Shown here one piece after another: positions 34,440 to 46,100 of a DNA stretch of 64,000 nucleotides; position 1 is the stretch's first letter; each line of letters starts with the position of its first letter. Below the pieces are notes generated by a model. It worked only from the letters and a program-made list of their open reading frames with translations. It had not been told where the DNA came from and did not search any database. Source of the stretch: Gavia stellata (Eukaryota; Chordata; Aves; Gaviiformes; Gaviidae); assembly GCF_030936135.1 (NCBI RefSeq), contig NC_082610.1, positions 17,432,428-17,496,427 on the forward strand. The letters run 5' to 3'. Both the position numbers and the translations under genes were made by a program.

Positions 34440-35620
34440 GGTCCTCCCCCCCGGGGGACAGCCCCATTATAACCCACCAGCTATATAGACTCAGCTGCCG
34501 CCTCCCCGGCCCGCGGCAGGTACAGGGGGAGGGCCGGGCCGGGGGGGGGGGCTGCAGCCAGCCGGACCCCTCCTCCCGGCCGGGGCTGCAGGGCCCCCCC
34601 GCCTGGGCCGGGCCGGGCCGGGCTTTGCAGAGCCGAGCGGAGACCCTTGTTCGGGCCGCAGGGCGGGGGGGGGGGCGCGTGCACGCCCGGCGCGTGCACG
34701 TTAGTGCCGCACCCCTGCTCTGCCTGCGCGCGCGGGCGGGCGGCAGGTGGGCGCGCCCCCCGCTCCGTGCCCGCGGGCCGGGGGGGGGGCGGCGCTCGCA
34801 GCCCCCCAGGTGCCGCTCCCCCGGGGTTTGTTTGCAGTCAATATTCATGTGTTTCTGTCCCCGGGGCGGCTCTTTTCACAGTGATCAGCCGGGCAGAAGG
34901 CTGAGTGACAGGAGACTCGTGGCTCGCTGCTTTCGGGGCGGGGGGAGGGAGGCCTTCGAGCCGCCCAACCCGCTGCCTTTGCTTTTTTTTGGGGGGGGGC
35001 TCAGCCCCGGGGGGAGGGCTTGCCCTGCTGGGGGCCGCCGCCCTGCCCTGGGTGGGGACGAGGCAGCAGCGCTGGGCACCGTGCGCCTCCCCTGTGAGCA
35101 AAGAGCTGAGGCCTCGGGGGGGCCCCCCCACCTACACCCCCACCTACACCCCCACCTACACCCGCACACGGGGCCTGTGGGCTGCGAGGGCCGTGGCCCT
35201 GGGCGGCCACCCCCCACGCCGCGTGGTGTGGGCGACCCATGGGTGCCCGGGGTGGGGTCCTCCACGGTGGGGTGGCTGGAGGCTGGCGGGGGCCCCCAGA
35301 CCCACGGTGCAGAGGGGAGCCCCAGGGTGGCCGCCAGCCGGGCTGGCCTGAGCGGGTGGGGTGGCACCAGGGCTGGAGGGGGGGCCACCCAAACCTCGGG
35401 GGGCTTCTGGGCCCTGAGGACCAGGAGACGAGCAGCAGCCTGCACCCCGCACCCCCGTTCTCAGGGCACTGCGGTGCCACGGAGCGGCAACGCTCCTCCG
35501 GGATGCACGGCCCCCCTCGCTCCCCAGGTTATTTCCAGGCTGCGCTGGCAGCGAGGGGCGCGGGGAGAAACCCCACTCCCAGCGGGGCTGCCCACCACCG
35601 CAGTGTGCGCAAGCCCTGCG
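34440..35620. promoter_or_regulatory. CpG island between CDKN1C and KCNQ1, unassigned
   Basis: About 1.2 kb of CpG-dense sequence with GC boxes and G/C runs. At its left edge lie ATTATAACC (34466-34474), a TATA-like CTATATAG (34481-34488) and an E-box CAGCTG (34492-34497), which look like a core promoter reading right. A plus-strand frame stays open from 34427 to 35914 (495 codons) with Gly/Arg/Pro-rich content; no domain is recognised. The mammalian counterpart interval has no conserved coding gene that I can match. A noncoding transcript promoter or distal CDKN1C enhancer is possible. Confidence 0.55.
35123..35168 (+). repeat. 12-bp minisatellite (CCTACACCCCCA)n
   Basis: Units at 35131-35142 and 35143-35154 are identical, and a third unit at 35155-35166 has one substitution (CCTACACCCGCA). 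In the long plus-strand frame they encode an HLHP repeat. Confidence 0.9.
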
Positions 35621-35639
35621 ATGGAGGAGCCGCGTTTTG

Positions 35640-38600
35640 GTCCTTCCCGCTCGCCCAGGCGCCTTCCCCTCGCCTCGCAGCGCTGCTCTGCGTGCCTGTG
35701 TTTGGTTGGGTTTGGGGTTGGTTTTTTTTTTAAAAGTCCGCAAACTTGTGATTTTCTGCGCAACTTGCAGGGGGCGAATCAGTATGAGGGAGCGCCCTTC
35801 TCATTGAAACCGGAGGTGAATAAATTACGAACAGGCGAAAATTGGAACAATGTCTCCGTGCAAGTGTTTTCTAGAGAGTTACTATTCCAGGCTTTGAAAT
35901 CAATTGATACATAATTAGATTCCTCAAGAGAGGACAAACAAGGGCTGCCATTCACCCCCTCCTTCTCCCACATGCATCCCAAAGAGAGACCGGAGGCTTT
36001 AGCAGAAACCAGACAGCCAGCATTCTCCAGCACTAAAAACATATTCTGGCTTTGGGTGTTCATTTAACAAACAGATCCTTGAACCTTGCTTCTGTTTTCA
36101 GTTTATTTCGACCATGTTTCTTTGTGTTCAGTTCATTAAAACATGTCTCTTTTGAGATCTATTTTTACATTTCAAGAATCCAGTATTGTACTTTTGCGGT
36201 GGCAGATGGCCCTAGACATCCAAGCATAAGCTCTTTCCTGCTTTTTTCCCCTCTTTCTTAGGTCCTTTCTGCACCGCACTTGAAGCTGTTAGCAGCAACC
36301 GTTCCTCTTCGCAACGTCTGGGGCTGGCGCGCAGTTCAGCACCGGGGCACAAACGTGTGACAGCCCTCCCGGACCCTCAAGGTGTATTTTAAGCAGAGCG
36401 GATGCTGCTTTCTGTAAGATAAGAGCACGCCACAGCTGGATAGATCTTGGTCGTGCGGGTGGTGTGCTGACTAACTTTGCGTCTTCACCTCCTGTTAATG
36501 TTCTGTAGTCCCCCAAAAGACTTTATTAGCTGTTAAGGTTGAGTTTCAATCTTGAGGGAGAGAAATGCCAGGTACAATAGCAAGGGCACACAACACCACG
36601 CCTGAAAATAAAGATTTGGGTTGGTGAAAGCGCTCTGAAGGAACAGGAAAAAGCATACAGTGGTTAGAAGAGACATTTGAAGGGTTATTGAACAAAACAG
36701 CAGCACCCTTGGCCAAGCGGGCCACCCAACTGAAGGCAATGGCTTAGCTCCTCTGCCTGCCCTCGCGACTGATTGATGTACTAGCAACAACCACTTCAAA
36801 ACCTGGTATCAAAACATGGATCGGGGTGCTGCAGCCTTTAACACAATTTATGTCAGATATGAATAGGATGAAAAAAAACCCATCTGTACCAGCAACGAGA
36901 AAGAAAAAAAGCTGCCTGAGCTGTCACAGACCCACCTCTTAGGTAAGGTGCCAGTACTATAGCCTACAATAAGTTGGGTGTCTTAAAGACATTACAAACA
37001 GAATGACAAATTCCTACACCTTATTAAATAGCGGGATCTTTAGGAGGGGGTAAGGTAAATCTGACATAGGTGTTGTTTGTACACTTCACCTATGTGAAGC
37101 AGAGGTAAAGCTGTGTCCTCTGTAGTAAAAAGAAAAAAAGGCTGAGAAGTTTTCCAGCGAAGATGTTTGGTTGGGTAATAACCAAAGCAGAATTGCTCAA
37201 ATATATACAAGAGGAGACTATGTTGTTTATGTTTGGTGCATAGATGGTATATATTTATATCTGCACGTGTGTACGGTGTGTATTTCAGTATCTGATTTTG
37301 TGTGGTTCACTGTTTTACCTGGGTTAAGCAACAGGCTACAGCAGAGCCGGCTGGAAGATCTCAGTCAGCGCAGGCAAGACTAGACTTTGCTGCTCCGTGG
37401 ATGGGGCACAGGCGTGCTGACACGGTCTGCTCCCTGATGGGAAGCAGGACAAGCTCAGGAGCACGCAGTGCTTCCTCTGCAGGGCGATGCTCTTCCTTGC
37501 TGCCCGCTCCTGCATCCCAGCCTTGACCGCAGCAGTTGTGGTGCTCTGGCATAGGCAAAACAGCCTGCAGGCCAGTTTGCTGTCCGTCGCTTTAAGCAAC
37601 TGCCTGCTTTGTGTCCTGACCAGCCCTGGCAAACTCCAAAGGAGGAGAATATGGATTGGGGCGAGCCTCAAAGGTTTTTGGGTTTTTTTCCCCCTCCAGC
37701 CTTTGCGCAGTCTAGAAATCCCAGCATGTATCTTTCAGCCTTTCTGGTGAATTAGGACAGGAGATGAATATATACAGCTCGGTGGAACAGGTTTCCACTG
37801 CTGCTGCAATTCCTCTTGTGTTGCTGGTGCCAGTCGCACCATGGAGTGCAGCTGGGACGGACCTCCAGCGACTCCTGGCTGGACATACGCAATGCTTCAG
37901 CTGCACCAGGAGAATATAACCCAGGATGGCACAGATGACCTGTACCGGCAATCGCAGGCTCCTCCAGGACGAGCCTATTTCAGGTTTGCCTGGTGTCAGC
38001 CTCCGAAGAGTCCCGGGTTTCTGGGAGCCCGCAGGAGGGGAAGCAGCAACACCAGCTCCTTCCTTTCCCCTCCGCGTGCCTTCCCTCAACCTTGTTGTGA
38101 TGGGACCACACTCAGAAGCGAGAAGTGGCAGAAGAAATCTCTGTGTTAGAAGATATTTGCGCCTCACAAAACACCTTGGACTTCCGCAGGCAAGAAGAAA
38201 CTGTTCTTTTTACCTCCTCCCAGTTGCCTCCACCCTCCAAGTTCAGGAGGCGCGTGCAGGCAGAGGCTGCTTGGGAATGGAATAACCCGCAGACTTACAG
38301 CCCGGCTAGAGGGGACCTTGGCAGCTGAGAGCCTTAGAGAGGTCAGAGAAAGGCAGTAAGAAGACAGAAGTCGTGAGCAGGAAGCGCTCACGGGGCAGGG
38401 AGTGTTTTGGGCTTGTCAGGAGAGGAAAGGGGGAAAAAGAAAAAAAAAAGCTGGGCAGATCCAAGCTTGATTACTCTTAATCCTTCTCAAAAATATCCAG
38501 GTCCTTCCAACATTTGCTTTTTTTCTTCCCCATCATCTTTGTTATTGCTTGTCTTGATGATTTGCTTAAAGTGTATTACACAACTCTCTCTCTTTTACTG

Positions 38601-39299
38601 GTAGAAGCATAGGTAGGTAGTATACATCCACTGCAAACCCTCCCACAGTTAGCACAGTCCTCCAGAGAGACCTGCCAGATAACAGCTTTTGAGAGGAGCT
38701 TAGAGACATCTGGAGTGGCCATTTTCCCCCATTGTACACAGAAAATACAGATTAGACAGGGCATGAGATTGGGCTAAGAACATAATCAAGGGCAACGGAC
38801 AACCCCATGTCACATCGCTTATCTGGGTTGCTGACTTCAGGTCTACTCCTGCAAAACGGTTTGTGCGCACTCCCCTGAAGTCAGCGGGTTTCTGCGCCGG
38901 TGGAGGAGTTCCCCGTCAAGCATCGGTCTGTGAGTCTGGGGTCTCAGATCACAGGCTCCTCGGGCTGGTTTTTGTCTATAAAGCAGCTGGTCCTTTCTGA
39001 GTGCTGGATGCAGAAATCAGTTTTTTCAACGCCTACGTCCTTTCACGAGTCTTTTCTTTGTATGACCCGGTTTTCTTTTTAAATTTTGATCATGCAGAAG
39101 CCCTATTCAAACCAGTCCTGCATCAAGGCCCACTAGAGCTCGGGACTGAGGGCCGCTGTTTGCACCGTTTGGGCTCCGGCCCCCATCAGTGCCATAGCTC
39201 CTGCACCTGTAATCGGGGACGTTAGCAGCGACCGCAGCGGTGACGGTCACCGCATTTCAACCCTCAACGGCGTGTTGGCGATGGCATTCCCAGAAACGG
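35640..39299. other. Noncoding, CDKN1C-KCNQ1 interval
   Basis: No recognised exon or mobile element. An old repeat-like motif pair about a ...TGACTTCAGGTCTACTCCTG ... CCTGAAGTCAGCGGG structure lies at about 38830-38892, reminiscent of ancient sauropsid repeats, but it is too short to assign. Confidence 0.45.
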
Positions 39300-40180
39300 C
39301 GTCTGCTTAAAAAGGGAAAGCGGCTATTCACGGATTTGTGTAGCGTGGCGGAGGAGATGCTCCGAGGGGGGAAGCACAGCCTTACGGTTCCTGGTGCCAG
39401 GTTTCTGCCCCGCAGCAGGAGCTGCCCGAACCGCCTCGCAACGTAAAACGATGGGGGGAAAAATAGTCCTCCCCGCCGCCATGGGGCAGGCCGCGGCCGG
39501 GGGGTTGGGGGAACACCTTCGCTCTCCCCCAACGCCCCCAACTCCCGCCGGCCGCGGGGCCGGGGCCGCCACAGCACCGCGTCGCGTGCGCCCCCCCTGC
39601 TGGCCCCGCGGTGGCAGCGCGCCCCTCCGCGCGCCCCTCCGCGCCCCCCGGGGCCGCGCCCGCCCTGTCCCGGCGCCACGGCCGCTCTGCGCGGCTGCAG
39701 GCGGAGGCCCCGAGAGCGGCCACGGGAAAGAGAACCCCGAAAGGCCGCAGCGAGCGGCTTCTGGGGAGGGAGTCAAAGCCCCAGCGCAGCCCTCGGCCCG
39801 GCGGGGGTGCCGCGGGGGGGGCAGCCTGGCACCCAGAGGTGGGAGGGGATGGGAGCCTCGGGGCGCGCCTCCCCCGTACCTAGGCGTTCTAGACAGAAAG
39901 CGGTCGGAGCCCTTTTCCAAAGTCTACATTGCCATCGAGTGGCACAAATGCATTCCCCCCCCCCAGCAGCTGCTGAGCATCCACCTCGAAAAGGCGCGCG
40001 GAGGCAAGAACGCGTTACGCTCGCACCCCGTCTCGCTGCCATGGGCGAAGAAGGCCCAAGGGAGCGAGGGGGAAGCAAGCAGAGGCACTAGGGTGCTTTT
40101 CCCCACCTGCTGCCGTGTTTCTGGGCGCCGAGGCGCGTGCGGAGCCCCGCTTCTGCTCCTGCGGTGGAGGCCTTAGCACG
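39300..40180. promoter_or_regulatory. CpG island between CDKN1C and KCNQ1, unassigned
   Basis: A CpG-rich block, densest at 39440-39880, with open frames on both strands (39394-40176 plus, 260 codons; 39324-39920 minus, 198 codons). Neither matches a protein I recognise, and both are Ala/Gly/Pro/Arg-rich as GC-rich noncoding DNA produces. There is no clear TATA box. It sits 17 kb beyond the CDKN1C 3' end and 20 kb from the KCNQ1 stop. Confidence 0.5.
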
Positions 40181-43100
40181 GAGCAAGAAATGAAGCTGCG
40201 CCTCCGGACTAGCGAAGCTGGGCTGCGGGGACAAGCCGCGCTGCCTCCGGTTACAAGGGAAACGGGAGAGTAACAGGTGAAAACGGGCAACAGAAAAGCA
40301 AGTCTATTCTGGGAGCGAGCCACATGTCCAAAGCCACCCACCAGGAATTCAAGTCACTCGCTCAACTCCAGCGAGGTCCAGGCTGATTTTAACAACGGCT
40401 ACCGGGCGCTAAGGGGGAGAGCTGATGATGATACCGGAGTGGGAAAATTCAGGCGTTTGTACTGCTCCTGTTCTCACAGCAGCTGGACTTCTCAACCAAG
40501 GTGTTTGGCACTGGAACAGTTCGTACCCAATATTACCTTTCCAATGCAGCACTGCAGAACTACCCGGTCTGTGAGATACAGGGGGGGAGTGGCATCAGCT
40601 TGAAACCTGCCAGTGCAGATCCCCACGTGCACTTTCAAAACCTTGACAGATTTACCTGTCTCCTCAGACCAAAGGCGGCAATAAAAAAACCCCCTTCTGA
40701 CTCATTTGATATTTAAGGTGTTTATCCACGTGGTAGGGCTAGAAGTGTCAGATTCTGAAAATTTTATTTGTATTTCACTGAAATGTATTCCTGTATTTCA
40801 TGCCGGAATAAACAGAGAAATTTTTGCCCTTGCTGCCATCCCACTTCCCACCTGCTCCACCCATCCCAAACCCTTCCAAACCCAGACTCCCATCTGACTG
40901 CTGCCATTAGAACAGAAATCACAGAGCAGCGAGTCTTTTAATTGCCCACAGAGTATGTGGCACATTTAAATCTCTAGTGATAACATAGAGAACATAAAAA
41001 AATCATCAAGGTTACTCATGAAGACGAGTACGTGCAGTTTTAATTTTAGTGCACAAAAGAAAACACCTGAAGTGATTTTAAAACGAGGGTAATGCTTTTT
41101 CACAATAGCCAGGTGAGTGACGGTAAAATTAAAGCATTTAAATGTTGATTTTGGGATAGATTTTAAATACCGTGTCATGTTAGATAATGGTTCATTAATA
41201 AGAACTGACGTACATGTAATTTGGCCAAAGAGAGGTGGCAGAGTTGTTCCAGGAGCAAAATCTACCCTTATACAAAACCAAATGTGGTATTTTTAAGAGG
41301 AGTATTTAGTAAAAGGAAGAGGTAACAAAATGTACGGAATCCCAGACCGGCAAATGAGGGAAAAAAAGGGATGGAGGAGTGTTCAAACAGGGGAGATAAA
41401 GCTCAAATTGTAACAGAAGCTACTCGGGTAAACATATTAGAGATCTAAAAAAATATCAGACAACTAGTGAGGCCAAGGCTAGGAGCGTAAGGGAAAAAAG
41501 TTTTACTCAAAAGTAGTGAAGAACTGAAGGGCAGGATTGCGACAGTGTTTGGAAAATTTGGGTGCCTCATGGGGGGAATCCCAGCTGGTCCCGATTTTCA
41601 CCTGGCCAGTGCTTCGTTCTTGCCAAAATCCATCTTCAAGAGGGTTCAGGCTAGGTTCACTGAAACACAGGGACCTAACATTGTAATCACATATGGAAAA
41701 CTTGCCCTAACTTGTTTTTGTGCTGTTGAACATGGAAAGGGAGGAAAAATAAGCAAATGGAATTGCAGCGAATGGGGCTGTGGAAAAGGCATCAGCCCCA
41801 GGGGAGTGGGGAGCCCTGAGCTGAAGGAGCACACAAGTTATAAATGGATAGATTGGGGATCAAGTCATTGCGTTGTGAAGAAGGAGGCTCCCAAAGCCAT
41901 CCCAATCTGATCTGCCTTGGCTCTTTCCTAGAGGACAGCCACCCTCGGCTGAGCCCCTGCCTAACACTTGAAATATTTCTCCATCAGTAGCAGCTGGCAG
42001 CGTTTCTGTATCGGCCAAATAGCATATTGCAGGATTCCCCTATACACTATACCTGGTTAAAACCTAGGTGTATATCTGTGGATAACATCAGAGATGGCAG
42101 TGCTTTTTTTTAAAACAGCTCAGATCATGTTTTCTGCTCTTGATCTTTGCCTGATAAACCAGCACGGAGTAGGTTTCTCAGTTAGGGGCAAACCTACTTA
42201 GCTAACAAGTCCACAACACACCAAAAGGAAAATAGCAGCCCAAACTCTCCTTGTTTGTGATGATCAGAAAAAGGAGCTGATGAGGTGTTTTGTAGACTCT
42301 ATCTAGGCAAATACAGAAATATTAAAACAATAACAACACCACCAGCCCCTAGATAGGTGTCCCTCCATCCTCCTTAGGAACAGCTTAGCAGTGCTACCAC
42401 TCACCTAGGACGTGGTCTTTTCCAAGGCTCCCCGCAGAGGGAATTAGGCAAGCAGGGTCAGCAAAGGATCACCAGGGAGAAGGGGAGCTTTATTCGCAGG
42501 GCTGTTCCTGCTTCTCAGATTGCTGGCCATCCCACATCTGTGAGCATCCCCGATCTAGCAAGGGGCACAGCAGCGCTCAGGGGCTGCAAGCTGAAGTCAA
42601 TTGTGTGCCAGGTGCATACAAAGCAGGTTTTGCTGGCTTTCAGGATGCTTTGCAATCTGATCACACTTCCTAGCTTTTCTCTTCCCCCCCCCCAAATAGA
42701 GAGCTAAGGAGCTACTCTTTGTAACAAAAGACCTAAGTCTTCCGTGTGCTCCTATGGCTTCAGAAGCTGTGGCTCTCAGAAAACAAGTCACCAGATGATC
42801 ATTGGTCACAAGTCATGGCAATACTGCCATTTTAAGCAGCTATGTTTTCCCTGTTCGTAGCCTAAATACCATTCATTTCAAGCCGTAGCATAATATCTAG
42901 CGGCAAATTGGTGTGGCAGGCTGGTTTCCTGGGAGGCATCGACCTTCATCCTGCAATGTGTGTAACCAGAAGAACGCTAAGCCTGGCTCAGCTCCCGCTG
43001 CATCCCCTTATGGTGTTTCCACCAGCTCCAGCAGCAGCTACATGGGGCCTGGACGAACAGTGCTTTGTGCAATCTCAGTGAATCCTTATTGTGACAAGAG

Positions 43101-46100
43101 TAGAAAACGCCTTTTTATTTTACTTGTGAGCAGTGAATATGTCGGAGAGGAGGCACAAGGCAGCTGGAGGAGAAACGTTGCCTAACAGGAGCTACCAACA
43201 TGTCCATAGCTTTCTATCCTAACCTTTAAGGCAGGATAAAGCTAAAAGTGCCACCTATACTCTCAAAATAAGTCCAGAGGAAACTACTGTCTGGATAGTC
43301 CTCGTGTCTGGCATTTTCTCAGTATGCTTAGTAAAGGACAACACATTTTGGTCTACGTTTTGTGTTTTGCCTAACGTTTTTGAAGAAATGCAAGTAATTC
43401 TCCCCATAAACCTGCATTTTCCCATGCACAACTGGTTTTGAAGGAATCCTACCCCTGTCAGTTGGTTACTCAGCAACTTCTCAAGAACCCAAAATAGTAT
43501 TCGTCCGTAAAACACTTTCTCATGATCTTTTTCTGATGCAAGAGCTTAGAAGAGGATGGACCGGACACTTCTATTTTAAGTTACAGACCGGTAGGCAGAT
43601 AATTCTTGTGAGTGTGTGAAAGGACATTAACCAACACAGAAATGAGAAATTCTTATGGAGAGCTTATTCTCCAGTTAGAAACTGTAGGGTTTTGTATGAT
43701 TTTTTTCCCTAAATATAAGCCACTGTCTACTGCAGAGACAGCGGATGATGGACAAAAGTCTGACCCCTCCTGGCAATTGCTGTTTTTCTATAGAGAGGGT
43801 TTTGCAGGCTGGAGCCTGATCCATTCACCATCGGCTGCTGGATTTTACACTGTATTAAATGTTCTCTTTCGCAGAGCTGTTACTTGCGCAAGCTTCACTG
43901 GCACAGTGAAACTGTTGCCCTAAAATTCAGATTAAAAACAGTTTCCAGGAATCATCTCTTCAAGTAATTTTACCGCTAGAACGATCTTGTATAGCTCTCC
44001 CCTACAAAACATGGAGCCAAATTCATGTCGATGTAAACCCTCCAAATCCATGCTGCGTTTCAGATCTGTCCAGTGGGTTTATCTCACGGTGCGCGTGACA
44101 CGTGTCTGCTCACTTCATAAAACCCTTTTTCATTCCTGGAATCGTGAAGCAAACTCCATCCTTTCCTGGAATACCTGTATTGGTAGGCTTATCCAACACC
44201 TTTAAATAAATACCTTCATTCTGGTTACTATGCAACGTACTCCTCAACAACAGAGCAAACCCCATCCCTTTTGCAGTTGTTTTTCTTGTTGGAGTGTATG
44301 GGTTACCTTGTTGTAACTTGTTGGTTATGACAGCTAGCCACAACCAGAGCAAAACCGCCGTTCTCATTTTTTTGGGTATATTGATTAAAGCCAGGCTTTT
44401 GACTGGTATTTTAGGCAGAACGAGGACTTAACGGCCTCGGCGGGCCGAGGGCGGGAGGCTGCAGGGAGCGGGCGGCGGGAGGAGGACCGCTGCTGCTGCG
44501 GTAGGGACCTGAACTTCTCCCGCAGGTAAAACCTCTCCCAAACTCCCTCGGAAACTGCACTGGTAAACATAGCTACGTTAAATACAAATATCTAAGTTAA
44601 AACAATGCGAAGGCTTCTACAGTTGAGAACAGATTTTATCCTCACTGTGTAATTTACAGGTTTGGCTGCGCGCTCCCTAAAGCAGTTGAAGACGCTTGTT
44701 CTGCGCATCTCGCTTTCTGCTCATTTGTCTCTTTGCCCGGATCGTACACCTCGAGTGCTGCGACCCGTATTTCTACTTTGACCCTTAAAGAGTTATTCTT
44801 AAGCAGATGCCCTGCCTTGGCCCCGCTTCCACACCAGCCAGCAGCTGTTTCCGGACGTGTTGCAATCGAGGCCCCGCTTACGCTGCGACAAGTTGGTCTC
44901 AAACTCCGTACCAGCTTCCTGGATTTCTTTTGGTCTGGCAAAACCAAAATTCTGCAAGAGGATTTCTGTGAGCTCAAGGTGAAAAGAAAGAATAAAATAA
45001 TTGACAGTCTCTGCCAGCGGTTTTGATACAAAATTCGGTGACTTACTCTGCCTGCTCTCCCGCGGTTTCCCGGAGAGCTGCACGGTTTGGCCGTGTCGGC
45101 ACCCGGGTGTGCGGCAGCGGGGGAGCCGGGCGGTTGAGCAGGGACTGTTGGGGCACGTGGTGAAGCCCAGGGCTTGTGTCACGAGCACGTTAGTTGGGTA
45201 AGCCTGGTATTACGACTGGCCTCAGAATCGTTCATGTTGGTATTATCGTGGGCTCCCACTACTGCCGGGAGATGCCACGCATGAGCACTTGGGCTGGTAT
45301 GATGCGGAGACCGCTCAACGCCTAATGAGGAAAAAAAAACCCCAAAGGATGCACCAGGCTGTTTACAAATGACATGTTTTAGCTTCTGTGTTTTCCCTCT
45401 GGCTTATAAGGCTGTGTTGTACAGCGTCAACACCAACAGTACCGTAGTCCGACAGCAGAAGCGCACATAGTCATAAAGAGTTATTTACTAGTTATCAAAC
45501 TTCCCCCCCCCGCCTCCCCCTTTCCCCCCATTTGCTGCTCATTTTCTTATCCAGCCAGACTTGCATCTTGCGAATGGCATCTCATTTGGTGGGACACCCG
45601 CTTGGAGTGAACCCAGTCACACAGATGTCAGACTTTACAAGAGCATCCATAGCGATGCAATAATATAATAATTAAATATAATAACCATTACAAGCCCGAT
45701 CCAAACCTCCCTTGATGTGAGGGGAGCTGTATCAAGTCCAACAGCACTTGCCAGTGCCAATAGTCTGCATGAGACGATGTGTAATTAAAGAGTAAGGGGA
45801 TGCTGGTTGCAGCTGTGGAGGTGACAAGGCTGATGTAGTTCAGGCTGTTGGACTTTTCTTTCCACAAACCTAGAAACAGGACTTTGGAGAAACCATCAAG
45901 TTTTGGAGCATTTTCTGACGGCCTGCAGAAACATCCTTCATTAACCGCCACAAAAACGTCACCCACGGCTCCCCTCTTACAGATTAGTGTTGCACATGGG
46001 CTGTGATAGCATCTGTGTGGGTTTGAAGGACCTAAGCGTGTCATCTGGCACACTGCTCGTGCTGGCTAGAGAGCGATGAAAGGTGCTGGGAACCGGAGAT

